From Levilactobacillus cerevisiae (GTDB lineage: Bacteria > Bacillota > Bacilli > Lactobacillales > Lactobacillaceae), in assembly GCF_003946245.1 (NCBI RefSeq), contig NZ_RHNN01000002.1, forward strand, positions 62,001 through 126,000: 64,000 nt of DNA, given 5' to 3'. The position numbers and the translations under genes were made by a program. Below, one piece after another: positions 27,664 to 35,421 of the stretch. Within the stretch, counting starts at the first letter, position 1. Each line of letters begins with the position of its first letter. Under the pieces are notes generated by a model that saw only the letters and a program-made list of their open reading frames with translations, was not told the DNA's origin and ran no database searches.

Positions 27664-28161
27664 TTGGAATTTCAACAACGGTTACCCCAGAATTTGAAAG
27701 AAACAGTTTTGTTCATGGCAATTATCTCGGTGATTTCGGTTAATCTGATTGCACCAATCATCACGGGTCTGGAAGTCGGATTTTCACTGAATCACTGGGC
27801 GATGGTGCTCCATCAACTGCCACTACTCTGGGTTAGCGTGATTATTTTAGTCGTCGTAACGCAGCAACCAGCCAGCAAAATGGCCAGTTACTTTTTGGAT
27901 CAGAACGCCAGCTTCCGGTCAACCATGATGATCACGGCGATGTGCAATGTGTTCTTGATGTCCTTAGTTTTGACGATCCTGGGAACCTGGATTGGCACCG
28001 GTAGTGTTACCCTTGATCCGGTCGTCCATTTCTTTGCTAAATGGCCCCGCAACTATACGATTGCCTTGGTAGTGGAAGCCTTCATTGCCCAACCAATTGC
28101 GCGGAGTGCTATGGCTTGGCTCCATCGGGGTATGGTGACGGAAGGCTCACGGCTGTCCTAA
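27664..28161 (+). CDS. Small membrane protein, DUF2798-like
   Basis: 165 residues from a TTG start ten bases after AAAGGAG (the open frame runs further upstream but crosses the terminator hairpin). Four hydrophobic helices: TVLFMAIISVISVNLIAPII, LPLLWVSVIILVVV, VFLMSLVLTILGTWI and IALVVEAFIAQPIARSAM. The paired FMAxISxxxVN.. and ALVVEAFIAQPIAR signatures recall DUF2798 proteins. Function unknown. Confidence 0.7.
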   Translation: MEFQQRLPQNLKETVLFMAIISVISVNLIAPIITGLEVGFSLNHWAMVLHQLPLLWVSVIILVVVTQQPASKMASYFLDQNASFRSTMMITAMCNVFLMSLVLTILGTWIGTGSVTLDPVVHFFAKWPRNYTIALVVEAFIAQPIARSAMAWLHRGMVTEGSRLS

Positions 28162-28254
28162 ACCAGAGAGTCTGCAGCTAGCCGAAAGTGACAGGCAAAT
28201 AGGCTTTAAGTGAAGCCTGAGTGTGCCATAATAAGTCAACGGAGGTGTTGCGGA

Positions 28255-28473
28255 GTGACTGTGCTATCGGTACATTTGGCAGTTGATCAATACGAAGCAA
28301 TTAAAGCATTGGCTGACTTCCACGGCGAATCGGTAACGTCTTTTATGGAAAAAGTCATTTTGGACCAGCTGGAAGATGAAGAGGATTATCAAGAGGCAGT
28401 TAAGAATGTACAGGATAGCCACGGCGAGACGGTTTCACGACAAGAGATTATGAATCGCTTGGGCGTAAAGTAA
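28255..28473 (+). CDS. RHH-type antitoxin (DUF6290-like), no toxin partner
   Basis: 72 residues from GTG, nine bases after GGAGG. LSVHLAVDQYEAIKALADFH is a ribbon strand followed by helix, and GESVTSFMEKVILDQLEDEED is the family-typical segment. The tail (TVSRQEIMNRLGVK) fits RelB/DUF6290 antitoxins that repress their own promoter. No RelE/ParE-type toxin frame follows; the next 80 bases allow only a 22-codon frame. It is either an orphan or the toxin has been lost. Confidence 0.75.
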   Translation: MTVLSVHLAVDQYEAIKALADFHGESVTSFMEKVILDQLEDEEDYQEAVKNVQDSHGETVSRQEIMNRLGVK

Positions 28474-28623
28474 GACCTATGTATGGAAACTGATACTGAT
28501 TTGACTAACGATCTTTTTATATTGGCAGCCGAAAAATCCGGACAAAAATAACGCAAATTGGCCTATACCCATCCCCCGTCCACATGGTACACTGAATCTA
28601 AACCACAGAGGGAGCGGATCAAC

Positions 28624-29430
28624 TTGTACAAGATTATCACCAGTGATTTAGACGAAACGTTACTGCGGACGGATGGCAGCATTTCTCAGGCCAACGTGGA
28701 CGCGATTGCGGCGGCTTCGGCCAAGGGTGTGAAATTCGTGCCCAACACTGGCCGCGGCTTTCTGACCGTGCAGACGCTGCTGAAGAAGCTGCACCTCTAC
28801 CAGCAGCCCGACGAGTACGTGGTGTCATACAACGGTGGCGTGGTCGTGGAAAATCAGGATAATCACGTCATCGTCAGCAATCAGATGCCCTTCGCGGAAG
28901 CGAAACAGGTCTTTGGTATCATGACGCAGTTTGACGTCGACATCCACGTGTACACGCTGGACCACCTCTACATTTACCGGCCCAGAGCCGATGATGTGGC
29001 CTACTTGCAGACGCGCGGCGTGCCGTTTGACGAAATGATTGGGTCGTTTGACCAATTTGCCGACGAACGGATTATGAAGGTGATTGTCATGAATCCCGAT
29101 TTGGGCGTACGGCAAGACGTGTACCGGGCGGTGATGGCGGCGTTTGACGCCATCAACTGTACCTATTCCTCGGGCATTTACATGGAGGTCAATCACGCTG
29201 GCGTCGACAAGGGCACGGCCATCTTGGACCTCGGTCGCAAGCTGGACGTTTCGGCCGATGAAATCATCGCCATCGGGGATAATGCCAACGATTTGGGCAT
29301 GTTAACCAAGGTCGGCATGCCGGTCTCCGTGGCCAACGGGATCGACGAGGTTAAGCGGGTGGCTAAGTTTGTGACGCCTCATGATTTTGAATCCGGCGTG
29401 GCGGATGCGATTCACGAATTTATTTTGTAG
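28624..29430 (+). CDS. Cof-type HAD-IIB sugar-phosphate phosphatase
   Basis: About 268 residues. Motif I is SDLDETLL near the N-terminus with the nucleophile Asp, the C2 cap spans roughly residues 85-190, and motif IV is IGDNANDLGML. These hydrolases dephosphorylate sugar phosphates or cofactors in the cytoplasm. I take the TTG at 28624, nine bases after GAGGGAG, because it begins immediately before YKIITSDLD; upstream codons look non-coding. Confidence 0.9.
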   Translation: MYKIITSDLDETLLRTDGSISQANVDAIAAASAKGVKFVPNTGRGFLTVQTLLKKLHLYQQPDEYVVSYNGGVVVENQDNHVIVSNQMPFAEAKQVFGIMTQFDVDIHVYTLDHLYIYRPRADDVAYLQTRGVPFDEMIGSFDQFADERIMKVIVMNPDLGVRQDVYRAVMAAFDAINCTYSSGIYMEVNHAGVDKGTAILDLGRKLDVSADEIIAIGDNANDLGMLTKVGMPVSVANGIDEVKRVAKFVTPHDFESGVADAIHEFIL

Positions 29431-29483
29431 ATAGCACAATAGAGTCGATTAAGCGAGAGAGCTGAGTCGGCTTTTTTCATGCC

Positions 29484-29512
29484 TTGACATCGAGCCCGTA
29501 ATCCCGTAAAGT
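29484..29512 (+). promoter_or_regulatory. Strong promoter of the leader peptide-exporter unit
   Basis: TTGACA (29484-29489), 17-base spacer, TAAAGT (29507-29512). Transcription would start near 29519. Confidence 0.7.
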
Positions 29513-29545
29513 AGGGAAATATTACACAGAGAGGGGTGACAACCC

Positions 29546-29611
29546 ATGAGTATCGAAAAATTAATGGCGTGTGTCCCCGCAAACGGACACGGACGTTTTT
29601 CCCTAGATTAA
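29546..29611 (+). CDS. Putative leader peptide of the downstream exporter
   Basis: 21 codons (MSIEKLMACVPANGHGRFSLD) with GAGGGG nine bases before ATG. It lies in the leader between a strong promoter and the exporter gene and covers both halves of a switching hairpin. Codons 9-15 lie in the first stem and codons 15-19 in the strand able to mask the exporter start. Such short frames control drug-resistance genes by ribosome stalling; here this is inference from architecture. Confidence 0.55.
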   Translation: MSIEKLMACVPANGHGRFSLD

Positions 29612-29645
29612 CTTTTAAAGGAGAAAACTTGTGAAAAACGTCCGT
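29571..29645 (+). promoter_or_regulatory. Candidate translational attenuator of the exporter gene
   Basis: Stem 1: GTGTCC (29571-29576) with GGACAC (29585-29590). Stem 2: ACGGACGTTTTTC (29589-29601) is the perfect complement of GAAAAACGTCCGT (29633-29645), 13 pairs, with the ribosome site AAAGGAG and the GTG start in the loop region. The stems share bases 29589-29590, so they compete. Confidence 0.6.
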
Positions 29646-30827
29646 CAAACAGTCCCATCCTTGGGATTGATCATCACACTGGTGGGGTTTCCCCAGATCA
29701 GTGAATCCATCTTCACTCCGGTATTGCCGCAACTACAACGCGCCTTCAGCGTGAGTGCCAACCGGGCGCAGTTAACCATGAGCACGTACTTCGTCGCCTT
29801 TGCCGTTGGCGTCCTGATTTGGGGCCAGCTGGCCGATAAATGGGGGCGGCGACCGGCAATGTTGGCCGGCATTGTCGTCTATTTATTGGGCAATCTGGGA
29901 CTCATGCTCAGTCTCAATTTTACCGGGTTGCTCATTAGCCGGCTGGTCCAAGCCTTTGGCGCCAGTGCTGGTTCCGTCGTGACCCAGACCATCATGCGCG
30001 AAAGTTTCAGTGGGTTGAGCGGAGCCAAGGTCTTTGCTCGAACCAGTGCCGCCATGGCCTTAGCGCCAGCGTTGGGGCCCTTAATCGGCGGGGTCATGCA
30101 GACTTATTTTGGTTACCGCAGTGTCTTTGGCACGTTGGTGGCCATGGCCGTGACCGTCGGCTTGTATGCCGGCAGCCGTTTGCCAGAAACGCAGGCCCTG
30201 ACCACCCGGCCCGCCCCCGTCCAGCAAGCCGCCCTAGTGCGACGGTTGTTGCGCGATCCAATCGTTTGGGGGTACGGGTTGTTAATCGGTGGCATCAATG
30301 GCGTCTTGTTTAGTTATTACGCCGAGGCACCGTTTATCTTCATGACCCATTTCGGATATTCGGCGGTCCAATACGGCTGGCTCGGCCTAATTCTGGCGAG
30401 CGCCAGTCTGTTCGGGGCCGTGCTGGTCAACTGGCTATTGAACTGGTTGAGTCCGGAACAGGTCGCCCTGGGTGGTTTGGTGTTTAGTGGCCTAGCAAGT
30501 GCTGGTCTGGTGGGTGCCGCGTATTGGGCGCACGCCGGGGCCATGTTGCTGGCCATCTTCTTCACCTTCCTCGGGCTAAATGTGACCTTGCCCAACGCCT
30601 TGAATCGGGCGCTGATTGGCTACGAAGCCGTGATGGGCAGTGCCAGTGGCTGGTTTAGTCTCGGCTACTACCTGCTGGTCAGTGCGGTAACGTACGGGAT
30701 GAGCTGGCTACACAATGGTGCCATTCAAACGCTCCCTTGGTACGTATTGACCCTGTGCTTAGGCATGCTGGTCAGTTTCTTGTGGCTGGTCTTGCGCGCA
30801 CCACGGGAAGTCGTAACAACTGAATAA
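29631..30827 (+). CDS. MFS multidrug exporter, Bcr/CflA type
   Basis: 398 residues, 12 membrane helices. Motif A of drug:H+ antiporters (GQLADKWGRRPAM, about residues 64-76) and motif C-like ALAPALGPLIGG near residue 145 are present, and the short 400-residue size fits Bcr/CflA. It would export chloramphenicol-like or other toxic compounds by proton antiport. Start GTG preceded by AAAGGAG. A leader peptide with switching hairpins lies just upstream, suggesting induction by a translation inhibitor. Confidence 0.9.
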   Translation: MKNVRQTVPSLGLIITLVGFPQISESIFTPVLPQLQRAFSVSANRAQLTMSTYFVAFAVGVLIWGQLADKWGRRPAMLAGIVVYLLGNLGLMLSLNFTGLLISRLVQAFGASAGSVVTQTIMRESFSGLSGAKVFARTSAAMALAPALGPLIGGVMQTYFGYRSVFGTLVAMAVTVGLYAGSRLPETQALTTRPAPVQQAALVRRLLRDPIVWGYGLLIGGINGVLFSYYAEAPFIFMTHFGYSAVQYGWLGLILASASLFGAVLVNWLLNWLSPEQVALGGLVFSGLASAGLVGAAYWAHAGAMLLAIFFTFLGLNVTLPNALNRALIGYEAVMGSASGWFSLGYYLLVSAVTYGMSWLHNGAIQTLPWYVLTLCLGMLVSFLWLVLRAPREVVTTE

Positions 30828-30862
30828 ACAGACTGATGACAAGTGTCTTTGCCGATTAGTAG

Positions 30863-30903
30863 CGTGGTCAACAACTTTAGCGAGTTGTTGGCCACGTTTT
30901 TTT
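30863..30903 (+). terminator. Terminator of the exporter gene
   Basis: CGTGGTCAACAACT pairs with AGTTGTTGGCCACG (one mismatch), then seven T. Confidence 0.88.
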
Positions 30904-31034
30904 GTATCCATCATGATAGTTGGGGGTGGCAACGGCTTGCCAATTTTATTAATCAACTGCTCAAACACGAGTGAGGCGCTTTCACATTACGGGGGCAAAG
31001 GTTAAGCTAAAAATAAGCCGGACGTCGTTGAATT

Positions 31035-31142
31035 AAAGTTCGTTAAATTTTAGTTTAGCTTTCTTTTTAAGGGATTATCTGGTATAGTCATCAATGTAAT
31101 AGCTAACGATAATCAGATATAATTATATTAATGTTCGGATTT
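31035..31142 (+). promoter_or_regulatory. Purine permease promoter with two PurBox-like sites
   Basis: On the minus strand 31130-31142 reads AAATCCGAACATT, a full match to the PurBox pattern AWWWCCGAACWWT. 31035-31047 reads TTTAACGAACTTT, 11 of 13. TATAAT at 31118-31123 is the probable -10; its -35 is weak. This fits PurR control. Confidence 0.6.
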
Positions 31143-31159
31143 TATAGGAGGAACCCATC

Positions 31160-32617
31160 GTGGATAAATTCTTCAAGCTTAAGGAATCGGGTACTACCGT
31201 CGGCACAGAAATTGCGGCCGGCGTCACCACTTTCTTCGCCATGTCCTATATTTTATTCGTCAATCCCACCATTTTAGGCCAAACGGGGATGCCCCAACAG
31301 GCCGTCTTCCTGGCCACGATTATTGCATCCGTTGTGGGGACCCTGGTCATGGGGCTCTTTGCCAACGTGCCGTATGCCCTGGCGCCGGGGATGGGGCTCA
31401 ACGCCTTCTTTACCTACACCGTTGTGATGGGGCTGGGCTTTAGCTGGCAACAGGCCCTGGCACTGGTCTTCTTCTGTGGGGTCATCAACATCATTATCAC
31501 CGCCACGAAGATTCGGAAAATGTTGATTTCGGCCATTCCCATTAACCTCCAACTCGCCATCAGTGGAGGGATTGGGGCGTTCATTGCTTACGTTGGTCTG
31601 AAAAACGCGAACTTTCTGCAATTTACCAGTGACGCCAGCGATATCATGTCGATTAATGGTAAGGCCTTTGACGCTACGAAAAAGGTCTTTGGCCAAGGCG
31701 TCAGCTCCGTCGTCACGGGCGGTGGCATCGTGCCTGCGCTCCAGGTTTTCAACTCGCCAGCGCTGGTGTTAGCTTTGATTGGTCTGGTCATCACGGTGAT
31801 CTTCAAGGTGCGCAAGGTTCCGGGCGCCCTGTTGATTGGGATTCTGACCACCACGCTGATTGGGATTCCCATGGGCGTCACCAATCTGCATTTGGCCAGC
31901 AGCTACTCGATTGGCGCGTCCGTTCATCAGCTGGGCACGACCTTCCTGGCAGCCTTTTCTCACGAGGGGATGGGTTCACTCTTTGCCGAGCACAATCGGG
32001 TGGTTCTGGTGTTGATGACGATTCTCTCGTTCAGTCTCTCCGATACGTTTGATTCGCTGGGAACCTTCATCGGGACTGGCCGTCAGACGGGCATTTTCTC
32101 TGGTAAACGTGAGCTCGAACTGGAAAGTCAGCCGGGCTTCAAGTCCAAGCTGGACAAGGCGTTGTTTGCGGATTCCATTGCGACCGGCGTGGGGTCCATC
32201 TTTGGGACGTCGAACCTCACCACCTACGTGGAAAGTTCCGCGGGGATTGGCGCCGGTGGTCGAACCGGTTTGACGAGTGTGGTGGTAGCCGTACTGTTTC
32301 TGGCCAGCTCCTTGGCCTCACCGTTACTGTCCATTATCCCAACGGCAGCGATTGCGCCATCCCTGATCCTAGTTGGAATTATGATGATGAGCTCGCTATC
32401 TAAGATTCCGTGGCACGATTTGAACGAGGCGATTCCGGCCTTCATGACGACTTTCATCATGGCGTTTGCCTACAACATTACCTATGGGATTGCGGCGGGG
32501 TTTATCTTCTACTGCATCGTCAAGGTCGTGCTGGGCAAGGCCAAGGAAGTCCACCCGTTGATCTGGATTGTGTCGATTCTGTTTGTGATTAACTTTACGG
32601 TGCTGGCTTTGGTTTAG
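31160..32617 (+). CDS. NCS2-family purine permease (AzgA/PbuG type)
   Basis: 485 residues with about 12-14 membrane helices. The N-terminus (FKLKESGTTVGTEIAAGVTTFFAMSYILFVNP) and the PGMGLNAFFTY and DTFDSLGTFIGTG segments are hallmarks of the AzgA-like branch, which imports adenine, guanine and hypoxanthine with protons. SSAGIGAGGRTGLTSVVV near residue 360 is also typical. AGGAGG precedes the GTG start. PurBox-like sites upstream agree with a purine role. Confidence 0.93.
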   Translation: MDKFFKLKESGTTVGTEIAAGVTTFFAMSYILFVNPTILGQTGMPQQAVFLATIIASVVGTLVMGLFANVPYALAPGMGLNAFFTYTVVMGLGFSWQQALALVFFCGVINIIITATKIRKMLISAIPINLQLAISGGIGAFIAYVGLKNANFLQFTSDASDIMSINGKAFDATKKVFGQGVSSVVTGGGIVPALQVFNSPALVLALIGLVITVIFKVRKVPGALLIGILTTTLIGIPMGVTNLHLASSYSIGASVHQLGTTFLAAFSHEGMGSLFAEHNRVVLVLMTILSFSLSDTFDSLGTFIGTGRQTGIFSGKRELELESQPGFKSKLDKALFADSIATGVGSIFGTSNLTTYVESSAGIGAGGRTGLTSVVVAVLFLASSLASPLLSIIPTAAIAPSLILVGIMMMSSLSKIPWHDLNEAIPAFMTTFIMAFAYNITYGIAAGFIFYCIVKVVLGKAKEVHPLIWIVSILFVINFTVLALV

Positions 32618-32832
32618 GATAATCGAAAATGAAAATGCTGAATGGCTACGACCGTTCGGTATTTTTTGTCGTCATAGGTTTCTCATGATTATTAGTGTTC
32701 AATCTAGCTTTACGAGTATACTGGCCGGTCAGTAACGACATACCTTTCCTGGGAATTACTTATGGAAAATATTGTTTCTCTGGTGTACAATTAATATCGT
32801 AATAATTAATTATTCACCATGGAGGGCTTCTC

Positions 32833-33285
32833 ATGAAGAGTATGCTGAAAGTAGGAACCACTGTCTTAGCCGTTATTGCTGGGTTAGCCGTTGGTGCCAG
32901 TACCACCCAATCCGCCGATGCCGCGACTTGGCATCAGGGAACTCCGAAGATCTTACGGGGAAAATGGGTCGATCCGAAGAAGGATAAAGTTTTAGATTAC
33001 TATCCTTGGTTTACCATCAAGTCTAGCGCATTACTGCTCCCGTTTGTCACGACTAAGAACATGGCATATCAACACAAGAAGGGCAGTCATATTTACTATA
33101 TCAAAGGGCACGAAATGGGTTGGACCCATGGGACGCTGGTGAATTATTACAAGTTTAAAGTCAGCAAGACGAACCATAAACACAAAAGCTATAAGGCCCA
33201 GTGGTATGGCTATAAGCAAACCGGGCAGGGCAAGGAAACGTCACCAATCAAGAACCCGACTTATGGTCATGTTTATTACAAATAA
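32833..33285 (+). CDS. Small secreted protein, unknown function
   Basis: 150 residues with a signal peptide (hydrophobic core VLAVIAGLAVGAS, cleavage near ADA about residue 35). The mature part is basic and rich in Lys, Tyr, His and Trp (LRGKWVDPKKDK; YGYKQTGQGKETS). Similar in build to the 14016-14498 protein and to many short lactobacillar exoproteins; no domain is recognised. GGAGGG upstream of the ATG. The downstream terminator belongs to a repeat found again at 36121. Confidence 0.75.
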   Translation: MKSMLKVGTTVLAVIAGLAVGASTTQSADAATWHQGTPKILRGKWVDPKKDKVLDYYPWFTIKSSALLLPFVTTKNMAYQHKKGSHIYYIKGHEMGWTHGTLVNYYKFKVSKTNHKHKSYKAQWYGYKQTGQGKETSPIKNPTYGHVYYK

Positions 33286-33289
33286 ACCA

Positions 33290-33376
33290 ATAAAAGCCCG
33301 CCAGCCGCGGGCTTTTTACATACCCACACGCAGACACGAGATTCCCGGTTCTAAGTAGTTGCGCTCCAAAACTAGA
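33290..33376 (+). repeat. 87-base direct repeat, copy a, with terminator
   Basis: Begins with AAAGCCCG..CGGGCTTTTT terminator hairpin and ends with GTTCTAAGTAGTTGCG..CCAAAACTAGA. The second copy is at 36121-36207 in the same orientation, about 2.8 kb away, with only a few changes. Confidence 0.85.
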
Positions 33377-33391
33377 CAATATTATTCATAA

Positions 33392-33432
33392 AAATAGCAG
33401 TAGTCGGTAAGCTGGCCAACTACCGCTATTTT
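33392..33432. terminator. Terminator of the LysR gene
   Basis: AAAATAGC.GTAGT pairs with ACTACCGCTATTTT; both directions have U-runs. Confidence 0.75.
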
Positions 33433-33448
33433 AAGTTGTCGTGAAAGG

Positions 33449-34357
33449 CTAAGGCTGTGCCGAAGTGGCGGTGTAGTCTTTCGCAAATTGCGTCATGAAT
33501 GCCGTCGTCGCGGTTCCCGGGAATTTGCTCGTGAGGATGCCGTAGGGGACGGTCAGGTTGGTTACCAGCGGAATGGACACAAGGTCGGGGTGAACAGTGT
33601 GCCAGGGGGTCAAGGTTACCAGTGGCAGGTTATCCGCCACCGCCCGATTGAAATCATTCAAGTCATAGCGGCCAGTGGTGTCACACGGTTGAATCGTGGG
33701 GGAATCGGTTTGTATTTGAGCCCGTAACGCATCATTTTTTTCACTGATTCCCGTGGGCACCATCAAGAGGCGTTGGCCAGCAAGATCACTGAGCGTCACG
33801 CGTTTGTGGTGGGCTAGGGGATGATCATGGCGAACGGCAATCTCAAAGTGGTAATGACCCAAAGGGAAAGCCGTGAACGCCTGCTTGAGAGTGGTGTTGT
33901 CAAAGGTACCAACCATTAAGTCACAGGTGCGTCCCAGCAAGGCGTATTCCCGGTTACTGGAATTGTCATCATTTTGAAGTTGAATCACCCGTAATTGAAA
34001 GCCGGCTAACTTGGGACTGACCTCCTGCCAAATGCGCATGAAAGGGTCCGCTGGGTGGAGCAAAGATGTGCCAACGGTAATCACGTCTTTGGTGGGGAGG
34101 CCAACGTGTCGAGCGTCAACGATTGCTGCATTTAGCTGTGCTAGAATCTGCCGGACAGCGGGAAGAAAGGTTGCGCCCTGTTCGGTTAAGCGGACGCCGG
34201 TCGCCGAGCGCACGAAGAGTGTCAGATTCAGCTCCGTCTCCAGCCGGTTGATCTGCTTCATGACGGCTGTGCTAGAGATAAAGCTTTCCTCACCAGCCTT
34301 GGTGAAGCTACCGTACTCACTGACCCGGATGAATGTTTGCAATTGCGTGATGTCCAT
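33449..34357 (-). CDS. LysR family transcriptional regulator
   Basis: About 302 residues. N-terminal winged helix DITQLQTFIRVSEYGSFTKA..ETELNLTLFVRS is classical; an effector-binding domain follows from about residue 92. The start is ATG 34357, 11 bases after GAGGGAG. It is divergent from a three-gene operon, with a 25-base dyad next to its start codon, so it most likely controls that operon and itself. The inducer is unknown. Confidence 0.92.
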   Translation of the reverse strand: MDITQLQTFIRVSEYGSFTKAGEESFISSTAVMKQINRLETELNLTLFVRSATGVRLTEQGATFLPAVRQILAQLNAAIVDARHVGLPTKDVITVGTSLLHPADPFMRIWQEVSPKLAGFQLRVIQLQNDDNSSNREYALLGRTCDLMVGTFDNTTLKQAFTAFPLGHYHFEIAVRHDHPLAHHKRVTLSDLAGQRLLMVPTGISEKNDALRAQIQTDSPTIQPCDTTGRYDLNDFNRAVADNLPLVTLTPWHTVHPDLVSIPLVTNLTVPYGILTSKFPGTATTAFMTQFAKDYTATSAQP

Positions 34358-34377
34358 CTTACCCACGTCTCCCTCTG

Positions 34378-34402
34378 TAGTATCAACTATTAGTTAATAC
34401 TA
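34378..34402. promoter_or_regulatory. LysR-type dyad operator
   Basis: TAGTATCAACTA (34378-34389) and TAGTTAATACTA (34391-34402) are complementary at 11 of 12 positions around one central base. It contains the T-N11-A pattern used by LysR proteins. Confidence 0.65.
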
Positions 34403-34556
34403 GCCTAACCAATGGGTTCTTCAAAGTCAATGGCAGGGCAGATATACTGGTAAATATAGTTGCCCTTGCGATTTATACTATGCCGAAATGGCATGACCGA
34501 TGTGTTAATACGATGATAGATAATACTTGGAACTTGAACCTGGGAGGTTACGGTTA

Positions 34557-35048
34557 ATGGAAATTCAAGTTGCCTTAGATCAGGGATATTTACCTGAAAA
34601 ATTTGCCAGACTAGCAACGGCGCGTCTGAGTGGTCAACCAATCGTGTCGTTTCCAATCCAGCTTGCGAAGTTGCCTAAACAAACGCAGGCGTTGGCCATT
34701 ACACTGATTGATTACGATGCGGTACCCAGAACGGGTTTTCCGTTTATCCACTGGCTGGCAGTCGATTTGCCGGTGATGACAGAGATCACGACGGACTTTA
34801 GCCGGCACTACACGGGGGCCCAAGGGCGAAATTCCTGGGTCTCACGGTTTTACGACGTGGACGAAGTGCTGACGACCGGGTTTGCCGGCCCGAATCCGCC
34901 AGATAAACCGCACCGCTACACGTTGACGGTGTACGCGCTGAAACAAGTGACGGGACTGGCGACGGGTTTCTTTTACAATGATTTACGGGATGCACTGGTG
35001 TCAAAAGTTTTGGACCAAGCGACAGTTGTGATTCCAGTTAAAAATTAG
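34557..35048 (+). CDS. YbhB/YbcL family (PEBP-like) protein
   Basis: 163 residues. The phosphatidylethanolamine-binding-protein fold is recognisable by LAITLIDYDAVPRTGFPFIHWLAVDLP near residue 50-75 (the ligand-pocket DxDAP and HW motifs; here DYDAV), GRNSW and GPNPPDKPHRY. Bacterial roles are unclear. Start at ATG 34557, ten bases after GGGAGG. First gene of an operon with the cyclophilin-like and NAD(P)-binding genes; divergent from LysR. Confidence 0.9.
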   Translation: MEIQVALDQGYLPEKFARLATARLSGQPIVSFPIQLAKLPKQTQALAITLIDYDAVPRTGFPFIHWLAVDLPVMTEITTDFSRHYTGAQGRNSWVSRFYDVDEVLTTGFAGPNPPDKPHRYTLTVYALKQVTGLATGFFYNDLRDALVSKVLDQATVVIPVKN

Positions 35049-35064
35049 ATAGGAATGGTATGAT

Positions 35065-35421
35065 ATGCAAAAAATAATGATTAAGATCGAAGGACACGAA
35101 GTAACGGCGAACTTGTTGGATAACGCTACCAGTCAGGCTTTAATCAAGCTGTTTCCCTTGGACTTAGACCTGTTGAATCTGTATTCACGCGAAATGACTT
35201 ACCGTTTTAAACGGGCCTTACCAGCCAATGAGTTGGGAACTAGCGGTTATCAGGTCGGCGACATTGCCTACTGGGCCCCACGCCACAGCTTTGTTATTTT
35301 CTATAAACAAACTGGTGAGATTATCGGGGACCTGCAAAAGATTGGCCAAATCAATGATTCCCTGGACTTCCTGAAGGGATCAGGGAATAAGCCGGCAACG
35401 TTTACGTTAGGGGGTCAGTAA
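35065..35421 (+). CDS. Cyclophilin-like fold protein
   Basis: 118 residues, single domain. MIKIEGHEVTANLLDNATSQALIKLFPLDL then YQVGDIAYWAPRHSFVIFYKQTGEIIGDLQKIGQI matches the small bacterial cyclophilin-like family (Cyclophil_like), including the WxPxxSFxIFY segment. Whether it has prolyl isomerase activity is unknown. It is directly followed by the NAD(P)-binding gene with no gap (TAA then ATG). Confidence 0.85.
   Translation: MQKIMIKIEGHEVTANLLDNATSQALIKLFPLDLDLLNLYSREMTYRFKRALPANELGTSGYQVGDIAYWAPRHSFVIFYKQTGEIIGDLQKIGQINDSLDFLKGSGNKPATFTLGGQ

Noticed and set aside
28483-28551. 22-codon frame after the RHH antitoxin as its toxin
   Set aside because: Too short, acidic, no RelE/ParE features and no ribosome site.
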